A DNA stretch of 33,436 bases from an uncultured Bacteroidales bacterium (GCA_902772585.1 CACYBB010000033.1:1-33436); one strand, 5' to 3'. Positions 1-7,305 are shown, counted from the stretch's first letter. Notes: a model not told the origin generated them from the sequence alone. Program-made: numbers and translations.

Positions 1-268
1 GGTCCTTTACACGACCGCCACGAACCAGCACGATGCTGTGCTCCTGCAAGTTGTGTCCCTCTCCGGGAATGTAACTGTTGACTTCCTTCTGGTTAGTCAG
101 ACGAACACGGGCTACCTTACGCATAGCCGAATTAGGCTTCTTCGGGGTCGTTGTGTAGACACGAACACAGACACCACGACGCTGAGGACATGAGTCCAGC
201 GCGGGTGACTTGCTCTTGTCAACGAGCACCTTTCTGCCTTTTCTTACCAATTGTGAAATTGTAGGCAT
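1..268 (-). CDS. rpsL: 30S ribosomal protein S12, 5' part (gene runs off the left edge)
   Basis: Small-subunit ribosomal protein S12, part of the decoding centre. Reading leftward from ATG at 268-266, 89 codons are present. They start [13 protein letters not shown] and contain the family hallmarks CPQRRGVC (27-34), [10 protein letters not shown] (39-48), [10 protein letters not shown] (69-78) and RGGRVKD (83-89). The two lysines where streptomycin-resistance substitutions classically fall (K43 and K88, counting Met) are wild type, so this copy should encode a streptomycin-sensitive S12. The rest of the gene, and presumably rpsG and fusA, lie outside. A terminator at 411-452 separates it from the DUF3467 gene, and a promoter -7 element at 367-374 gives it its own start, with a leader of roughly 90 nt. 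The identity is certain. Confidence 0.98.
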   Translation of the reverse strand, partial: MPTISQLVRKGRKVLVDKSKSPALDSCPQRRGVCVRVYTTTPKKPNSAMRKVARVRLTNQKEVNSYIPGEGHNLQEHSIVLVRGGRVKD

Positions 269-324
269 AATTGTTTGTTTTTTAATGAATTATATTTGTT
301 GTGTTATATTCCACTTGATATCAT

Positions 325-356
325 GCGCCCACATATACACCTCGCACATAGGGCGC
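325..356 (-). other. Stem-loop in the rpsL 5' leader
   Basis: GCGCCC at 325-330 and GGGCGC at 351-356 form a perfect 6-bp all-GC stem around a 20-nt loop that carries TATGTG-like repeats on the minus strand. It lies just downstream of the putative rpsL start site and about 57 nt before the ATG. Leaders of r-protein operons often hold autoregulatory structures. That role is an inference here; only the stem is seen. Confidence 0.4.
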
Positions 357-366
357 TTTTGGGCTG

Positions 367-374
367 CAAAGGTA
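367..374 (-). promoter_or_regulatory. rpsL promoter, -7 element
   Basis: The minus strand reads TACCTTTG, an exact match to the Bacteroidota -7 consensus TAnnTTTG. No TTTG lies at the usual 19-21 bp upstream, so the -33 box is weak. Transcription would start near 360 and give a leader of about 90 nt before rpsL. Confidence 0.7.
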
Positions 375-410
375 CTAACTTTTCCCAAATCCACCTAATA
401 TATAAGAGTT

Positions 411-452
411 AAAAAGACGCTTACCTAATGTTTTTTAACATTAAATAAGCGT
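411..452 (-). terminator. Intrinsic terminator after the DUF3467 gene
   Basis: Arms 417-423 and 426-432 pair with 446-452 and 437-443 (ACGCTTA/TAAGCGT and TAATGTT/AACATTA), with a 2-nt internal bulge on each side and a 4-nt loop. On the minus strand the stem is followed by CTTTTTAA (416-409). It lies about 40 nt after the DUF3467 stop codon and upstream of the rpsL promoter, so the two genes are probably not one simple transcript. Confidence 0.75.
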
Positions 453-492
453 TTTAACAATAATTAGTCTACAAAATTCAGCTTGCAAGCAC

Positions 493-807
493 TTAATTCT
501 CTTGTCCGACGGGGAAAGGTGCTATCGTTCTGGACTCTTTGTTGGGTATCTTGATGGCACCAAATTCATGTTCATAGCGAACAATATTCTCCTGTAATGC
601 TGCCAGCAAACGCTTGGCATGTTCAGGAGCCAAAATGACACGACTCTTCACCTGTGCCTTGGGAAGACCAGGCAAGACACGGGCAAAATCGATAATGAAA
701 TCAGAACTGGAATGGGTAATGATAGCAAAATTGGCATACTCACCCTGAGCAACCTCCTGAGGGAGCTCTATCTGCAACTGATTCTTATTGTTATTGTTCT
801 CACTCAT
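493..807 (-). CDS. DUF3467 domain-containing protein
   Basis: A 104-residue soluble protein with no signal peptide or membrane segment. It starts with an Asn-rich tail (MSENNNNKNQ), followed by a compact domain with the patterns ELPQEVAQGEYANFAIITHS and the conserved SRVILAPEHAKRLLAAL near residues 54-71, typical of the DUF3467 family. The family has no established biochemical role. In Bacteroides a DUF3467 gene usually sits between rpoC and rpsL. Here rpsL is in place downstream, but the upstream neighbour is a sugar-dehydrogenase gene instead of rpoC. The spacing to that upstream gene is 53 bp with no clear terminator, so the promoter is not obvious. Family assignment is from recalled sequence patterns. 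Confidence 0.85.
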   Translation of the reverse strand: MSENNNNKNQLQIELPQEVAQGEYANFAIITHSSSDFIIDFARVLPGLPKAQVKSRVILAPEHAKRLLAALQENIVRYEHEFGAIKIPNKESRTIAPFPVGQEN

Positions 808-860
808 AACTATTTGCTATTATGTTATTATTATAATATAATGTACGCGCGAGGAGTTTA

Positions 861-1886
861 TTAGTCGGCAAAGTTGACCAGGATACGGAACACCTTTCCA
901 GGATTCTCACTCCACCAGCGCATGGTATCCAATGCCTCCTCTGGCTTGATGACCTTGGTGATAAGCTCATCGGTAGGACAATCATTCGTCTCCAGATAGT
1001 GGATGACAGCACGGAAGTCTGAAGGCATAGCATTACGTGAACCACGAATATCAAGCTCCTTCTGAACGAAGTACTTTGTCTGCAGCGACACCTCACTCTT
1101 GGCATAACCTATGCAGGCTACACGTCCCGTAAAAGCCACTTCGTTAATCGCCATCTGATAGGTGGGAACGCTGCCCACAGCCTCAATAACCACATCAGGA
1201 CCAAAGCCTCCTGTCAGTTCTTGCAGACGCTGGTGGACATCCTCCTTGATGGTGTTAACAGAATAAGCAGCACCCATTTTCTTGGCCAATGCCAGCTTTT
1301 CGTCGTCGATGTCAGCAGCAATGACCGTAGCACCACGCAAGGCAGCTCGCACAATAGCACCCATACCCACCATGCCACAGCCAATAACCATCACCACATC
1401 GATATCAGTGACCTGTGCACGGCTAACAGCATGGAAGCCCACACTCATTGGCTCAACCAGTGCCGTTACCTTCGGCGTAAGACTGCCTGCAGGAATCACC
1501 TTCTCCCAAGGCAACACGATATACTCCTTCATGGCACCATTGCGCTGTACGCCCAGTGTCTCGTTGTGCTCACAGGCGTTGACACGCTGATTACGGCACG
1601 AAGCACACTTGCCACAATTAGTATAGGGATTGCAGGTCACCACCATACCGGGTTTCAGTCCGCTAGGAACCTCTTCACCTACAGCCTCGATGACGGCACC
1701 CACCTCATGACCAGGGATAACAGGATTCAAGGCCATCGTGTTACGACCCATAAAGGTATTGATATCACTGCCACAGAAACCCACATAGTGCAGCTTCAGC
1801 AGTATCTCGCCGCGGCCAGGAGCCTGCGGCTTCTCCAAATCGATGATGTTCAGTTCTTGTGAATGTGTAATCTGTATTGCTTTCAT
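861..1886 (-). CDS. Zinc-dependent MDR dehydrogenase, probable L-galactonate 5-dehydrogenase
   Basis: A 341-residue medium-chain zinc alcohol dehydrogenase. The catalytic zinc site is C38 (GFCGSD), H60/E61 (PGHE) and E145. The structural zinc site is C91, C94, C97 and C105. The Rossmann glycine motif is GCGMVGMGA at 169-177, with an acidic pair after the second strand (AADID, 190-194) suggesting NAD+ preference. It is the last gene of a three-gene operon and its ATG overlaps the TGA of the lactonase gene by 4 bp (ATGA at 1886-1883). The same three enzyme families in Bacteroides vulgatus turn L-galactose into D-tagaturonate, where the zinc enzyme oxidises L-galactonate. By context that is the best guess. 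A sorbitol/idonate-type or L-threonine-type dehydrogenase is the main alternative, so the family is certain and the substrate inferred. Confidence 0.85.
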   Translation of the reverse strand: MKAIQITHSQELNIIDLEKPQAPGRGEILLKLHYVGFCGSDINTFMGRNTMALNPVIPGHEVGAVIEAVGEEVPSGLKPGMVVTCNPYTNCGKCASCRNQRVNACEHNETLGVQRNGAMKEYIVLPWEKVIPAGSLTPKVTALVEPMSVGFHAVSRAQVTDIDVVMVIGCGMVGMGAIVRAALRGATVIAADIDDEKLALAKKMGAAYSVNTIKEDVHQRLQELTGGFGPDVVIEAVGSVPTYQMAINEVAFTGRVACIGYAKSEVSLQTKYFVQKELDIRGSRNAMPSDFRAVIHYLETNDCPTDELITKVIKPEEALDTMRWWSENPGKVFRILVNFAD

Positions 1887-2773
1887 TCTGACATATTTTT
1901 AATATACGGTAATTCAGGAAGATTCTCAAAACCATAGAAGCGCTGGGCATCCTCACCAAGGAACAGGCACTTCTCATGGTCTGTCAACTCTGTGGACTTC
2001 TCCACAAAGTCGTATGACATGCGGTAGGTAATGGCAGTAATGGTGCGTGGATAATCCGAGCCCCACATCAGTCGCTCCCACCCTACCAGGTCGGCAGCCT
2101 CGCGGATGCGACGCACAGCTGTTGGGAAAGGATAGAACTCTGGGTTGTACAGCCAGGTGATACCACCCGACTCCACCATGACGTTGTCGCCCTCACGAGC
2201 CAGCAGGACCTGACTACGGAACGACGCCGTGGTAGGCATGCCGAAATGACCAATGGCCACCTTCAGCTGCGGACACTCTTGTATCACCTCTGCCATCTGT
2301 GCCACCTGTGCCTCATCATCTGCCAAGCACATCGACAGCACCATACCCTTCTGTTCCATCAGTTTGAAGACGGGCATCAGTGTCTGCAATGGCTCATGCA
2401 TACGATGGCCAGGGAAGGCAATGCCTTTCAGTCCTGCATCGATGACTCGTTGTGCCTCTTCAACATTCCACGCCATACCCATACAGAAGAAGCGGTCAGG
2501 ATAACGGCGCTGCACATCAGCAAGGTAGTCGTTCTGACAACCGTCAATGACCTCCTGTACCACTACAGCGGCACCCACCTGTGCATAGTTCATATTCGAA
2601 AGGAACACCTCGGCAGTGTTCTGACCATCAATCATAAATGGTGGCAACATCTGCACCTCCTCGTCCATGAAGATACTACGACCATTCTTCAGCGACAAGA
2701 TACGCTTGCCGTCGACCATTGTGTCTTGTTTCAGCCACAGGTGACTATGTGCATCGATTATGAGTTTGCCCAT
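1883..2773 (-). CDS. Amidohydrolase-family sugar lactonase, probable L-galactono-1,5-lactonase
   Basis: A 296-residue TIM-barrel amidohydrolase of the COG2159/COG3618 type. Visible metal and active-site residues are the N-terminal HxH (H9 and H11 in DAHSHLW), H176 (AIGHFG) and D240 (WGSDYPR). There is no signal peptide, so it is cytosolic. The start overlaps the aldo/keto reductase stop by 16 bp and its stop overlaps the dehydrogenase start by 4 bp, showing tight translational coupling. Between a lactone-forming aldose dehydrogenase and a polyol-acid dehydrogenase, the natural reaction is hydrolysis of an aldonolactone, by analogy with the L-galactose pathway of Bacteroides vulgatus. L-fucono- or L-rhamnonolactone is possible, but no dehydratase or aldolase gene of those routes is nearby. 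Confidence 0.82.
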   Translation of the reverse strand: MGKLIIDAHSHLWLKQDTMVDGKRILSLKNGRSIFMDEEVQMLPPFMIDGQNTAEVFLSNMNYAQVGAAVVVQEVIDGCQNDYLADVQRRYPDRFFCMGMAWNVEEAQRVIDAGLKGIAFPGHRMHEPLQTLMPVFKLMEQKGMVLSMCLADDEAQVAQMAEVIQECPQLKVAIGHFGMPTTASFRSQVLLAREGDNVMVESGGITWLYNPEFYPFPTAVRRIREAADLVGWERLMWGSDYPRTITAITYRMSYDFVEKSTELTDHEKCLFLGEDAQRFYGFENLPELPYIKNMSE

Positions 2774-3705
2774 GTCACACGCTGTTGATCGCCAATGATT
2801 TCCTTCACCTCACGCACCAGATCCCAATCGGGTTCGCTGTTTGCCCACTCGATGTTACGACGCACATTGTCGGGATTGGCCGACGAGAAGAGCGTCGAGG
2901 CAATACGTGGACAACTGACGCTATACTGCACGGCCAACTTCTCAATAGGATAACCCTTGGAGGCGCAATGCTCAGCAGCTTTCTGACAAGCCGCCACCAG
3001 TGTCTTCGGAGCGGGATGCCAGGCAGGCACACCACGCTGAGACAAGAGTCCCATGCTGAGTGGTGAGGCGTTGATGACACCAACACCCTCGTGCTCAAAG
3101 AATCCAAGATAGTCTTCCAGTGCATCGTCGTTCAACGTATAGTGACAGAAGTTCAGGATGCTCTCTACGGTACCTTTCTCGCAATGCTCAATGACCCACT
3201 TCAGATTCTGCAGTTGCAGGTCGGTGATACCCACATGGCCCACAACGCCCTTTGCTTTCAGCTCGCAGAGTGCCGGCAGCGTCTCATCAACCACCAACTG
3301 CAGACCACCAGGCAGTGCTGCCTGGAACTCAATATCGTGCACATTGATTAAGTCAATGTGTTCCACACCCAGGCGCTCCATACTTTCATAGACGCTATCG
3401 GTAACACGCTTGGCAGAGTAGTCCCAGGTGTTAACACCGTCCTTACCATAGCGACCGACCTTGGTGCTCAGATAATACTTGTCTCTCGGAATGTTGCGCA
3501 GCGCCTTGCCCAGAACAGTCTCGGCCTTATAGTGCCCATAGTACGGACTGACATCAATAAAATTGATGCCACCCTCAATGGCAGCCTCAACAGCAGCAAA
3601 GCTGTCGCGCTCGTTAGTCTCACGGAAAACACTGCCCAGCGAAGAGGCGCCGAAACTCAGATGGGATAGTTTCATCCCTGTATGTCCTAATTCTGTGTAA
3701 TGCAT
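2758..3705 (-). CDS. Aldo/keto reductase, probable L-galactose dehydrogenase
   Basis: A 315-residue aldo/keto reductase with an intact catalytic tetrad D51, Y56, K82 and H123. Its internal motifs (SPYYG at 53-57, TKVGRY at 81-86, the HDIEF stretch starting at 123, then FCHY, ASPLSMGLL and PAWHPAP) follow the pattern of plant L-galactose 1-dehydrogenase closely. It should oxidise C1 of L-galactose (or a close relative such as L-fucose) to the 1,5-lactone with NAD(P)+. It is the first gene of the operon, with a TAACTTTG promoter element 40 bp upstream of its start, and it is divergent from the DUF3737 gene. D-tagaturonate formed at the end of the pathway would enter hexuronate catabolism, whose genes are not in the window (but see the dehydrogenase at 15.5 kb). 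Confidence 0.88.
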   Translation of the reverse strand: MHYTELGHTGMKLSHLSFGASSLGSVFRETNERDSFAAVEAAIEGGINFIDVSPYYGHYKAETVLGKALRNIPRDKYYLSTKVGRYGKDGVNTWDYSAKRVTDSVYESMERLGVEHIDLINVHDIEFQAALPGGLQLVVDETLPALCELKAKGVVGHVGITDLQLQNLKWVIEHCEKGTVESILNFCHYTLNDDALEDYLGFFEHEGVGVINASPLSMGLLSQRGVPAWHPAPKTLVAACQKAAEHCASKGYPIEKLAVQYSVSCPRIASTLFSSANPDNVRRNIEWANSEPDWDLVREVKEIIGDQQRVTWANS

Positions 3706-3744
3706 ATAGTCGAAGGTTTAATGCCCTTTTCTGTTTGTTGGCTG

Positions 3745-3752
3745 CAAAGTTA
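3745..3752 (-). promoter_or_regulatory. Promoter -7 element of the L-galactose-type operon
   Basis: The minus strand reads TAACTTTG, matching TAnnTTTG. No TTTG lies 19-21 bp upstream, so a regulator may be needed for full activity. It lies 40 bp before the aldo/keto reductase start. Confidence 0.6.
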
Positions 3753-3802
3753 CAAATTATTTTTCATACGACACGCTTTTTCCTTAAAAAGTCTTTCCTT
3801 TC

Positions 3803-3833
3803 TTTGTTTTCTTGATTCTTTTGCTTAAATTTG
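3803..3833 (+). promoter_or_regulatory. Promoter of the DUF3737-PLP enzyme pair
   Basis: TTTG at 3803-3806, a 19-bp spacer, then TAAATTTG at 3826-3833. This is a full match to the Bacteroides -33/-7 consensus at ideal spacing. Transcription would start around 3838-3840, about 30 nt before the ATG. Confidence 0.8.
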
Positions 3834-3870
3834 CAAACAACAAACTAACAGTTACATTCAAAACTACAAA

Positions 3871-4728
3871 ATGATGAAAGTTATCAAGAACAAAGAGGTA
3901 GGAGGCGAGCGCCCACTTTTCGGACTACATGACACCCGACTGGAGAATATCACCATTACGGATGGAGAGTCTGGCATCAAACAATGTCAGCATATGGAGG
4001 CTGCTAACTGTCGCTTCTATGGCAAGTACCCATGGTGGCATGTTGACGGTGCGTTGATAGAAGACTGCTATTTTGCCGAGGGTTCGCGGTCGGCCATCTG
4101 GTATTCCAACGACTTGGTGATGCGTCGCTGTCGCATTGACGGTCCTAAGTTCTTTCGCGAGATGAAGAACGTAACGTTAGAGAATGTTGAGATAATGGAT
4201 GCCGACGAGACTTTCTGGAAGGTTGACGGCCTGCGCCTGAAGAATGTCAAACTGCATGGCGGCACCTACCCTTTCATGTTCTCTAAGAACATCTATGTCG
4301 ATCATTTGGAGAGCGATGCCAAATACGTCTTCCAGTACTGTCAGAATGTAGAGATTCACCATGCCAATATCGTTACCAAGGACTCTTTCTGGGAGTGCGA
4401 AAACATCACCATCTACGACTCTGTGCTCGATGGTGAGTATCTGGCATGGCATTCCAAGAACGTACGTCTGGTCAACTGTCACTTGGCTGGCGAGCAGTTG
4501 CTTTGCTATGCCGACAATCTGGTCCTCGAGAACTGCACCTTCGACAAGGCCTGCGACCGCATCTTTGAGTACACCACCGTGCAGGCTGACATCCGTGGAC
4601 ATATCGAACACATCAAGAACCCGACAAGTGGGCATATTATTGCCGATTCCATCGGCTCTGTCACACTTGACGAGTTTGTCAGAGAGCCCAATGACTGTGT
4701 CATAGAGGAGAGACAATATAACGGTTAA
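3871..4728 (+). CDS. DUF3737 family protein, right-handed beta-helix-like
   Basis: A 285-residue protein without signal peptide. The whole sequence is a series of imperfect repeats of about 20 residues with the pattern (L/I)xNxx(I/F)xxxxxxW, for example KNVTLENVEIMDADETFWKV and ENITIYDSVLDGEYLAW. Such repeats predict stacked parallel beta-helix coils, which fits DUF3737. No catalytic motif can be named and the function is unknown. A second ATG follows at once (3874). The next gene, a MalY/PatB enzyme, starts 42 bp downstream on the same strand and probably shares the promoter at 3803-3833. Some genomes place these two families together, which suggests a linked but undefined role. Confidence 0.85.
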   Translation: MMKVIKNKEVGGERPLFGLHDTRLENITITDGESGIKQCQHMEAANCRFYGKYPWWHVDGALIEDCYFAEGSRSAIWYSNDLVMRRCRIDGPKFFREMKNVTLENVEIMDADETFWKVDGLRLKNVKLHGGTYPFMFSKNIYVDHLESDAKYVFQYCQNVEIHHANIVTKDSFWECENITIYDSVLDGEYLAWHSKNVRLVNCHLAGEQLLCYADNLVLENCTFDKACDRIFEYTTVQADIRGHIEHIKNPTSGHIIADSIGSVTLDEFVREPNDCVIEERQYNG

Positions 4729-4740
4729 CGAAATGTCGTT

Positions 4741-4758
4741 ATAACGTTATTACGTAAT
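4741..4758. promoter_or_regulatory. Paired short palindromes in the DUF3737-PLP gene spacer
   Basis: ATAACGTTAT (4741-4750) and ATTACGTAAT (4749-4758) are two perfect 10-bp palindromes sharing two bases, 12 bp before the next ATG. They could be an operator or a small RNA structure. No function can be assigned. Confidence 0.3.
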
Positions 4759-4770
4759 ATCGAAATAACA

Positions 4771-5925
4771 ATGAAATATAACTTTGACGAAATCATAGAG
4801 CGCAGAGGCACTAACTGCGTCAAATGGGATGAAAGCCCCCATGCCGACATCATTCCCCTATGGGTGGCCGATATGGACTTCGCTGTTGCACCTGCCATTC
4901 AAGAGGCAGTACGCAAACGTGCCGAGCACCCTATCTACGCCTATACGATAGTGGGCGACGACTACTACAATGCTCTCATCCACTGGTTTGAGCGACGTCA
5001 CCATTGGACTATCGCGCGCGAACATATTTTATATACTATTGGCGTGGTTCCTGCCATCTCGTGCACACTACAGGCTCTTACGATGGCTGGCGAGAAAGTT
5101 GTCATGCTCAGTCCCGACTACAACTGTTTCTTCAGCAGCATCCGCAACAGCGGTTGTGAGGTCAGCGAGAGTGTACTGCAATTCAGTAGCAGCAGCAACC
5201 GTTTCGAGGTTGACTGGACAGATTTCGAGGCACGGTGTGCCGACGAGAAGACCACCATTTTCCTGCTTTGCAATCCTCATAACCCCACAGGTCGTGTGTG
5301 GCATCGTGACGAGTTGCAACGCATGAGCGATATCTGCCAACGTCACCATGTCCGCATTGTCAGCGATGAAATTCATTGCGAACTTATCATGCCTGGCAAC
5401 ACTTTTGTGCCAATGGCAACTGTAGATGCTGACACCATCGTGCTCAATTCTCCGTCAAAGTCGTTCAATACCGCTGGCCTGCAGATTGCCAACATCATTT
5501 GTAGCGACCCTGCCACTCGTCGCCGCATCAACCGCACCATCAATATCAACGAGGTGTGCGACGTCAACCCATTCGGGCCTGTAGCGTTGATAGCAGCTTA
5601 TAACGACAGCGAACAATGGCTCGACGAACTGAACGACTATCTGTGGGGCAACTATACAGCGCTTTGCGATTTCGTAGCAAAGCAATTACCCCAATGGAAG
5701 GTGATGCCCTTGGAAGGCACCTACCTCGCGTGGATTGATGTCTCCCTTTGCAGTGACAATGTCGCAGCCTACTGTGACCAACTGTTACAAGAAGCGAGGG
5801 TGTGGCTGAACCCAGGAACGATGTACGGCCCACAGAGCGGCGAAGGCTACCTGCGTATCAATCTGGCCTGTCCACGTAGGCTGCTGATAGAGGCACTACA
5901 ACGTATCGCAGCTACAAAGGCATAG
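4771..5925 (+). CDS. MalY/PatB-family PLP enzyme (probable cystathionine beta-lyase)
   Basis: A 384-residue fold-type I PLP enzyme of the MalY/PatB group, which cleaves C-S bonds of cystathionine or cysteine to give a thiol, pyruvate and ammonia. Visible features are the N-terminal substrate-loop motif PLWVADMDF (29-37), CNPHNPTGRVW, VSDEIHCELI and the PLP lysine K230 in SPSKSFNTAGLQ. The C-terminal arginine region is GEGYLRINLACPR. The length matches the family. It lies 42 bp after the DUF3737 gene and is probably co-transcribed. Its stop (TAG, 5923-5925) directly abuts the stop of the convergent xerD gene, with no bases between. A role as an aminotransferase or regulator-binding MalY-like protein cannot be excluded. 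Confidence 0.9.
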   Translation: MKYNFDEIIERRGTNCVKWDESPHADIIPLWVADMDFAVAPAIQEAVRKRAEHPIYAYTIVGDDYYNALIHWFERRHHWTIAREHILYTIGVVPAISCTLQALTMAGEKVVMLSPDYNCFFSSIRNSGCEVSESVLQFSSSSNRFEVDWTDFEARCADEKTTIFLLCNPHNPTGRVWHRDELQRMSDICQRHHVRIVSDEIHCELIMPGNTFVPMATVDADTIVLNSPSKSFNTAGLQIANIICSDPATRRRINRTININEVCDVNPFGPVALIAAYNDSEQWLDELNDYLWGNYTALCDFVAKQLPQWKVMPLEGTYLAWIDVSLCSDNVAAYCDQLLQEARVWLNPGTMYGPQSGEGYLRINLACPRRLLIEALQRIAATKA

Positions 5926-6843
5926 TCACTTGTGCATTTTATTGCGAGGATGATGCTCCAGAATCTGTCGGCGTAAGGTCGACATGTCGATGTGTGTATA
6001 AATCTCCGTCGTACCGATATTCTCGTGGCCCAGCATTACCTGAATGGCACGCAGGTCGGCACCACCCTCCAATAGGGCAGTAGCAAAGGAGTGACGGAGC
6101 GTATGGGGAGAGATAGTTTTCTGAATACCGGCAAGGGCGGCCTGCTGTTTAATCATAATCAGTATCATGGTACGAGTAAGGTGTGCGCCACGACGGTTCA
6201 GGAAGACATAGTCCTCTTCGCCAGGTTTTATCGTCATGTGTTTGCGGTCTTCAAACCACCATCCCAACTCCTTGATAGCCTTGGGTGAGATGGGTACCAA
6301 ACGCTCCTTACTACCCTTACCAATCACGCGTACGAACTGTTCATCCAGGTAGAGGTTGGTCAGTTTTAAGTTGACAAGCTCTGAGACTCGCAAGCCACAA
6401 GAGAACAAGACCTCAATGATGGCACGGTTGCGATGACCTTCCCACTTGGAAAGATCGATACTGGCCTCCAGTGCATCCACCTCGTCGGGTGTCAGCACCT
6501 CTGGCAAATGATGGCCCAGCACTGGCGACTCCAGGAGTTCGGTAGGGTCGTCTTCGCGATAGCCGTCCAGTTGCAGGAAACGATAGAACGAACGCACACC
6601 ACTGAGTATACGACATTGTGACCGCGGATGAATACCAATGTCGTGCAGACCCGCAGCAAAGTGTTGCAGGTCGGACAGTTCGACATCCAACGGATGTTTC
6701 CCTTCATCCTCCAAATAACCCAACAGTTTCTCCAGGTCGCGCACATAGGCATCCAGCGTATTCGGTGAATAGCCTCGCTGCAATTTCAGGTAGCGCTGAT
6801 AGGCACGGACGATATTTGTCGGTGTTTTCTTGCTTGTTTCCAT
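5926..6843 (-). CDS. xerD: Site-specific tyrosine recombinase XerD
   Basis: A tyrosine recombinase that resolves chromosome dimers at dif with XerC. The start is set at ATG 6843-6841 (METSKKTP), giving 305 residues, the normal XerD length. A longer reading to 7122 would run antisense through aroQ and through the promoter and is rejected. The N-terminal SAM-like core-binding domain covers about residues 8-95. The catalytic domain carries the full set R152 (CGLRVSEL), K176 (GKGSKER), H247 and R250 (SPHTLRHSFA), H273 (LGHENIGTTE) and Y282 (EIYTH). There is no sign of a mobile element beside it, so it is a housekeeping Xer enzyme. The promoter lies in the palindrome shared with aroQ. Confidence 0.95.
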   Translation of the reverse strand: METSKKTPTNIVRAYQRYLKLQRGYSPNTLDAYVRDLEKLLGYLEDEGKHPLDVELSDLQHFAAGLHDIGIHPRSQCRILSGVRSFYRFLQLDGYREDDPTELLESPVLGHHLPEVLTPDEVDALEASIDLSKWEGHRNRAIIEVLFSCGLRVSELVNLKLTNLYLDEQFVRVIGKGSKERLVPISPKAIKELGWWFEDRKHMTIKPGEEDYVFLNRRGAHLTRTMILIMIKQQAALAGIQKTISPHTLRHSFATALLEGGADLRAIQVMLGHENIGTTEIYTHIDMSTLRRQILEHHPRNKMHK

Positions 6844-6845
6844 TT

Positions 6846-6881
6846 TATTTCTTACCTTTGCCGCCACAAAGGTAAGAAATA
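6846..6881. promoter_or_regulatory. 15-bp-arm palindrome holding the antiparallel xerD and aroQ -7 elements
   Basis: TATTTCTTACCTTTG (6846-6860), a 6-bp spacer, then its perfect reverse complement (6867-6881). Each arm contains an exact TACCTTTG -7 element: 6853-6860 for aroQ on the plus strand and 6867-6874 for xerD on the minus strand. CTTG at 6829-6832 (20-bp spacing) and TTTC on the minus strand at 6897-6894 (19-bp spacing) are near-consensus -33 boxes. The two polymerase footprints would overlap completely. Confidence 0.75.
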
Positions 6882-6891
6882 TTTTTGAATT

Positions 6892-7305
6892 ATGAAAATT
6901 CTCATTATCAATGGTCCAAACCTCAACCTGCTGGGTGTCCGCGAACCAGGCATCTACGGTTCTTCCTCTTTCGAGCAGTACTTGCCACAGTTGAAGCAGC
7001 AATACCCCGATATTGATATCGAGTATTACCAAAGCAACATCGAGGGTGAACTCATCAACAAGATGCAGGAGGTGGGCTTCAGCTACGATGGTATCGTGCT
7101 CAATGCTGGAGCATACACCCACACGTCGGTAGCCTTAGGTGACTGTATCCGTTCTCTGAAGACTCCCGTCATCGAGGTCCATATCTCCAATGTCCACCAG
7201 CGCGAGGAGTTCCGTCACCACTCCATGATATCCGCTGCCTGCAAGGGTGTCATCTGCGGTTTCGGTCTCGACAGCTACCGCTTGGCTATTGAAGCGCTGA
7301 AATGA
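6892..7305 (+). CDS. aroQ: Type II 3-dehydroquinate dehydratase
   Basis: Third step of the shikimate pathway: 3-dehydroquinate to 3-dehydroshikimate, in the cytosol as a dodecamer. The 137-residue length is typical of type II enzymes. Motifs seen are GPNLNLLGVREPGIYG (8-23, with the catalytic tyrosine of the flexible loop at 22), LNAGAYTHTS with the catalytic histidine, and EVHISNVHQREEFRHHS binding the substrate. The stop overlaps the start of the downstream O-methyltransferase (ATGA), so the two are translationally coupled. Confidence 0.96.
   Translation: MKILIINGPNLNLLGVREPGIYGSSSFEQYLPQLKQQYPDIDIEYYQSNIEGELINKMQEVGFSYDGIVLNAGAYTHTSVALGDCIRSLKTPVIEVHISNVHQREEFRHHSMISAACKGVICGFGLDSYRLAIEALK

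Noticed and set aside
1221-1862. 213-residue open frame on the plus strand rich in His and Thr
   Set aside because: Antisense shadow of the zinc dehydrogenase gene with no recognisable domain.
5926-6843. XerD as an integrase of a mobile element
   Set aside because: It has normal Xer length and motifs, stands among housekeeping genes, and no attachment-site repeats or cargo genes are visible nearby.
6844-7122. N-terminal extension of XerD to 398 residues
   Set aside because: It runs antisense through aroQ and through the palindromic promoter; the family length and the METSKKTP start fit 305 residues.
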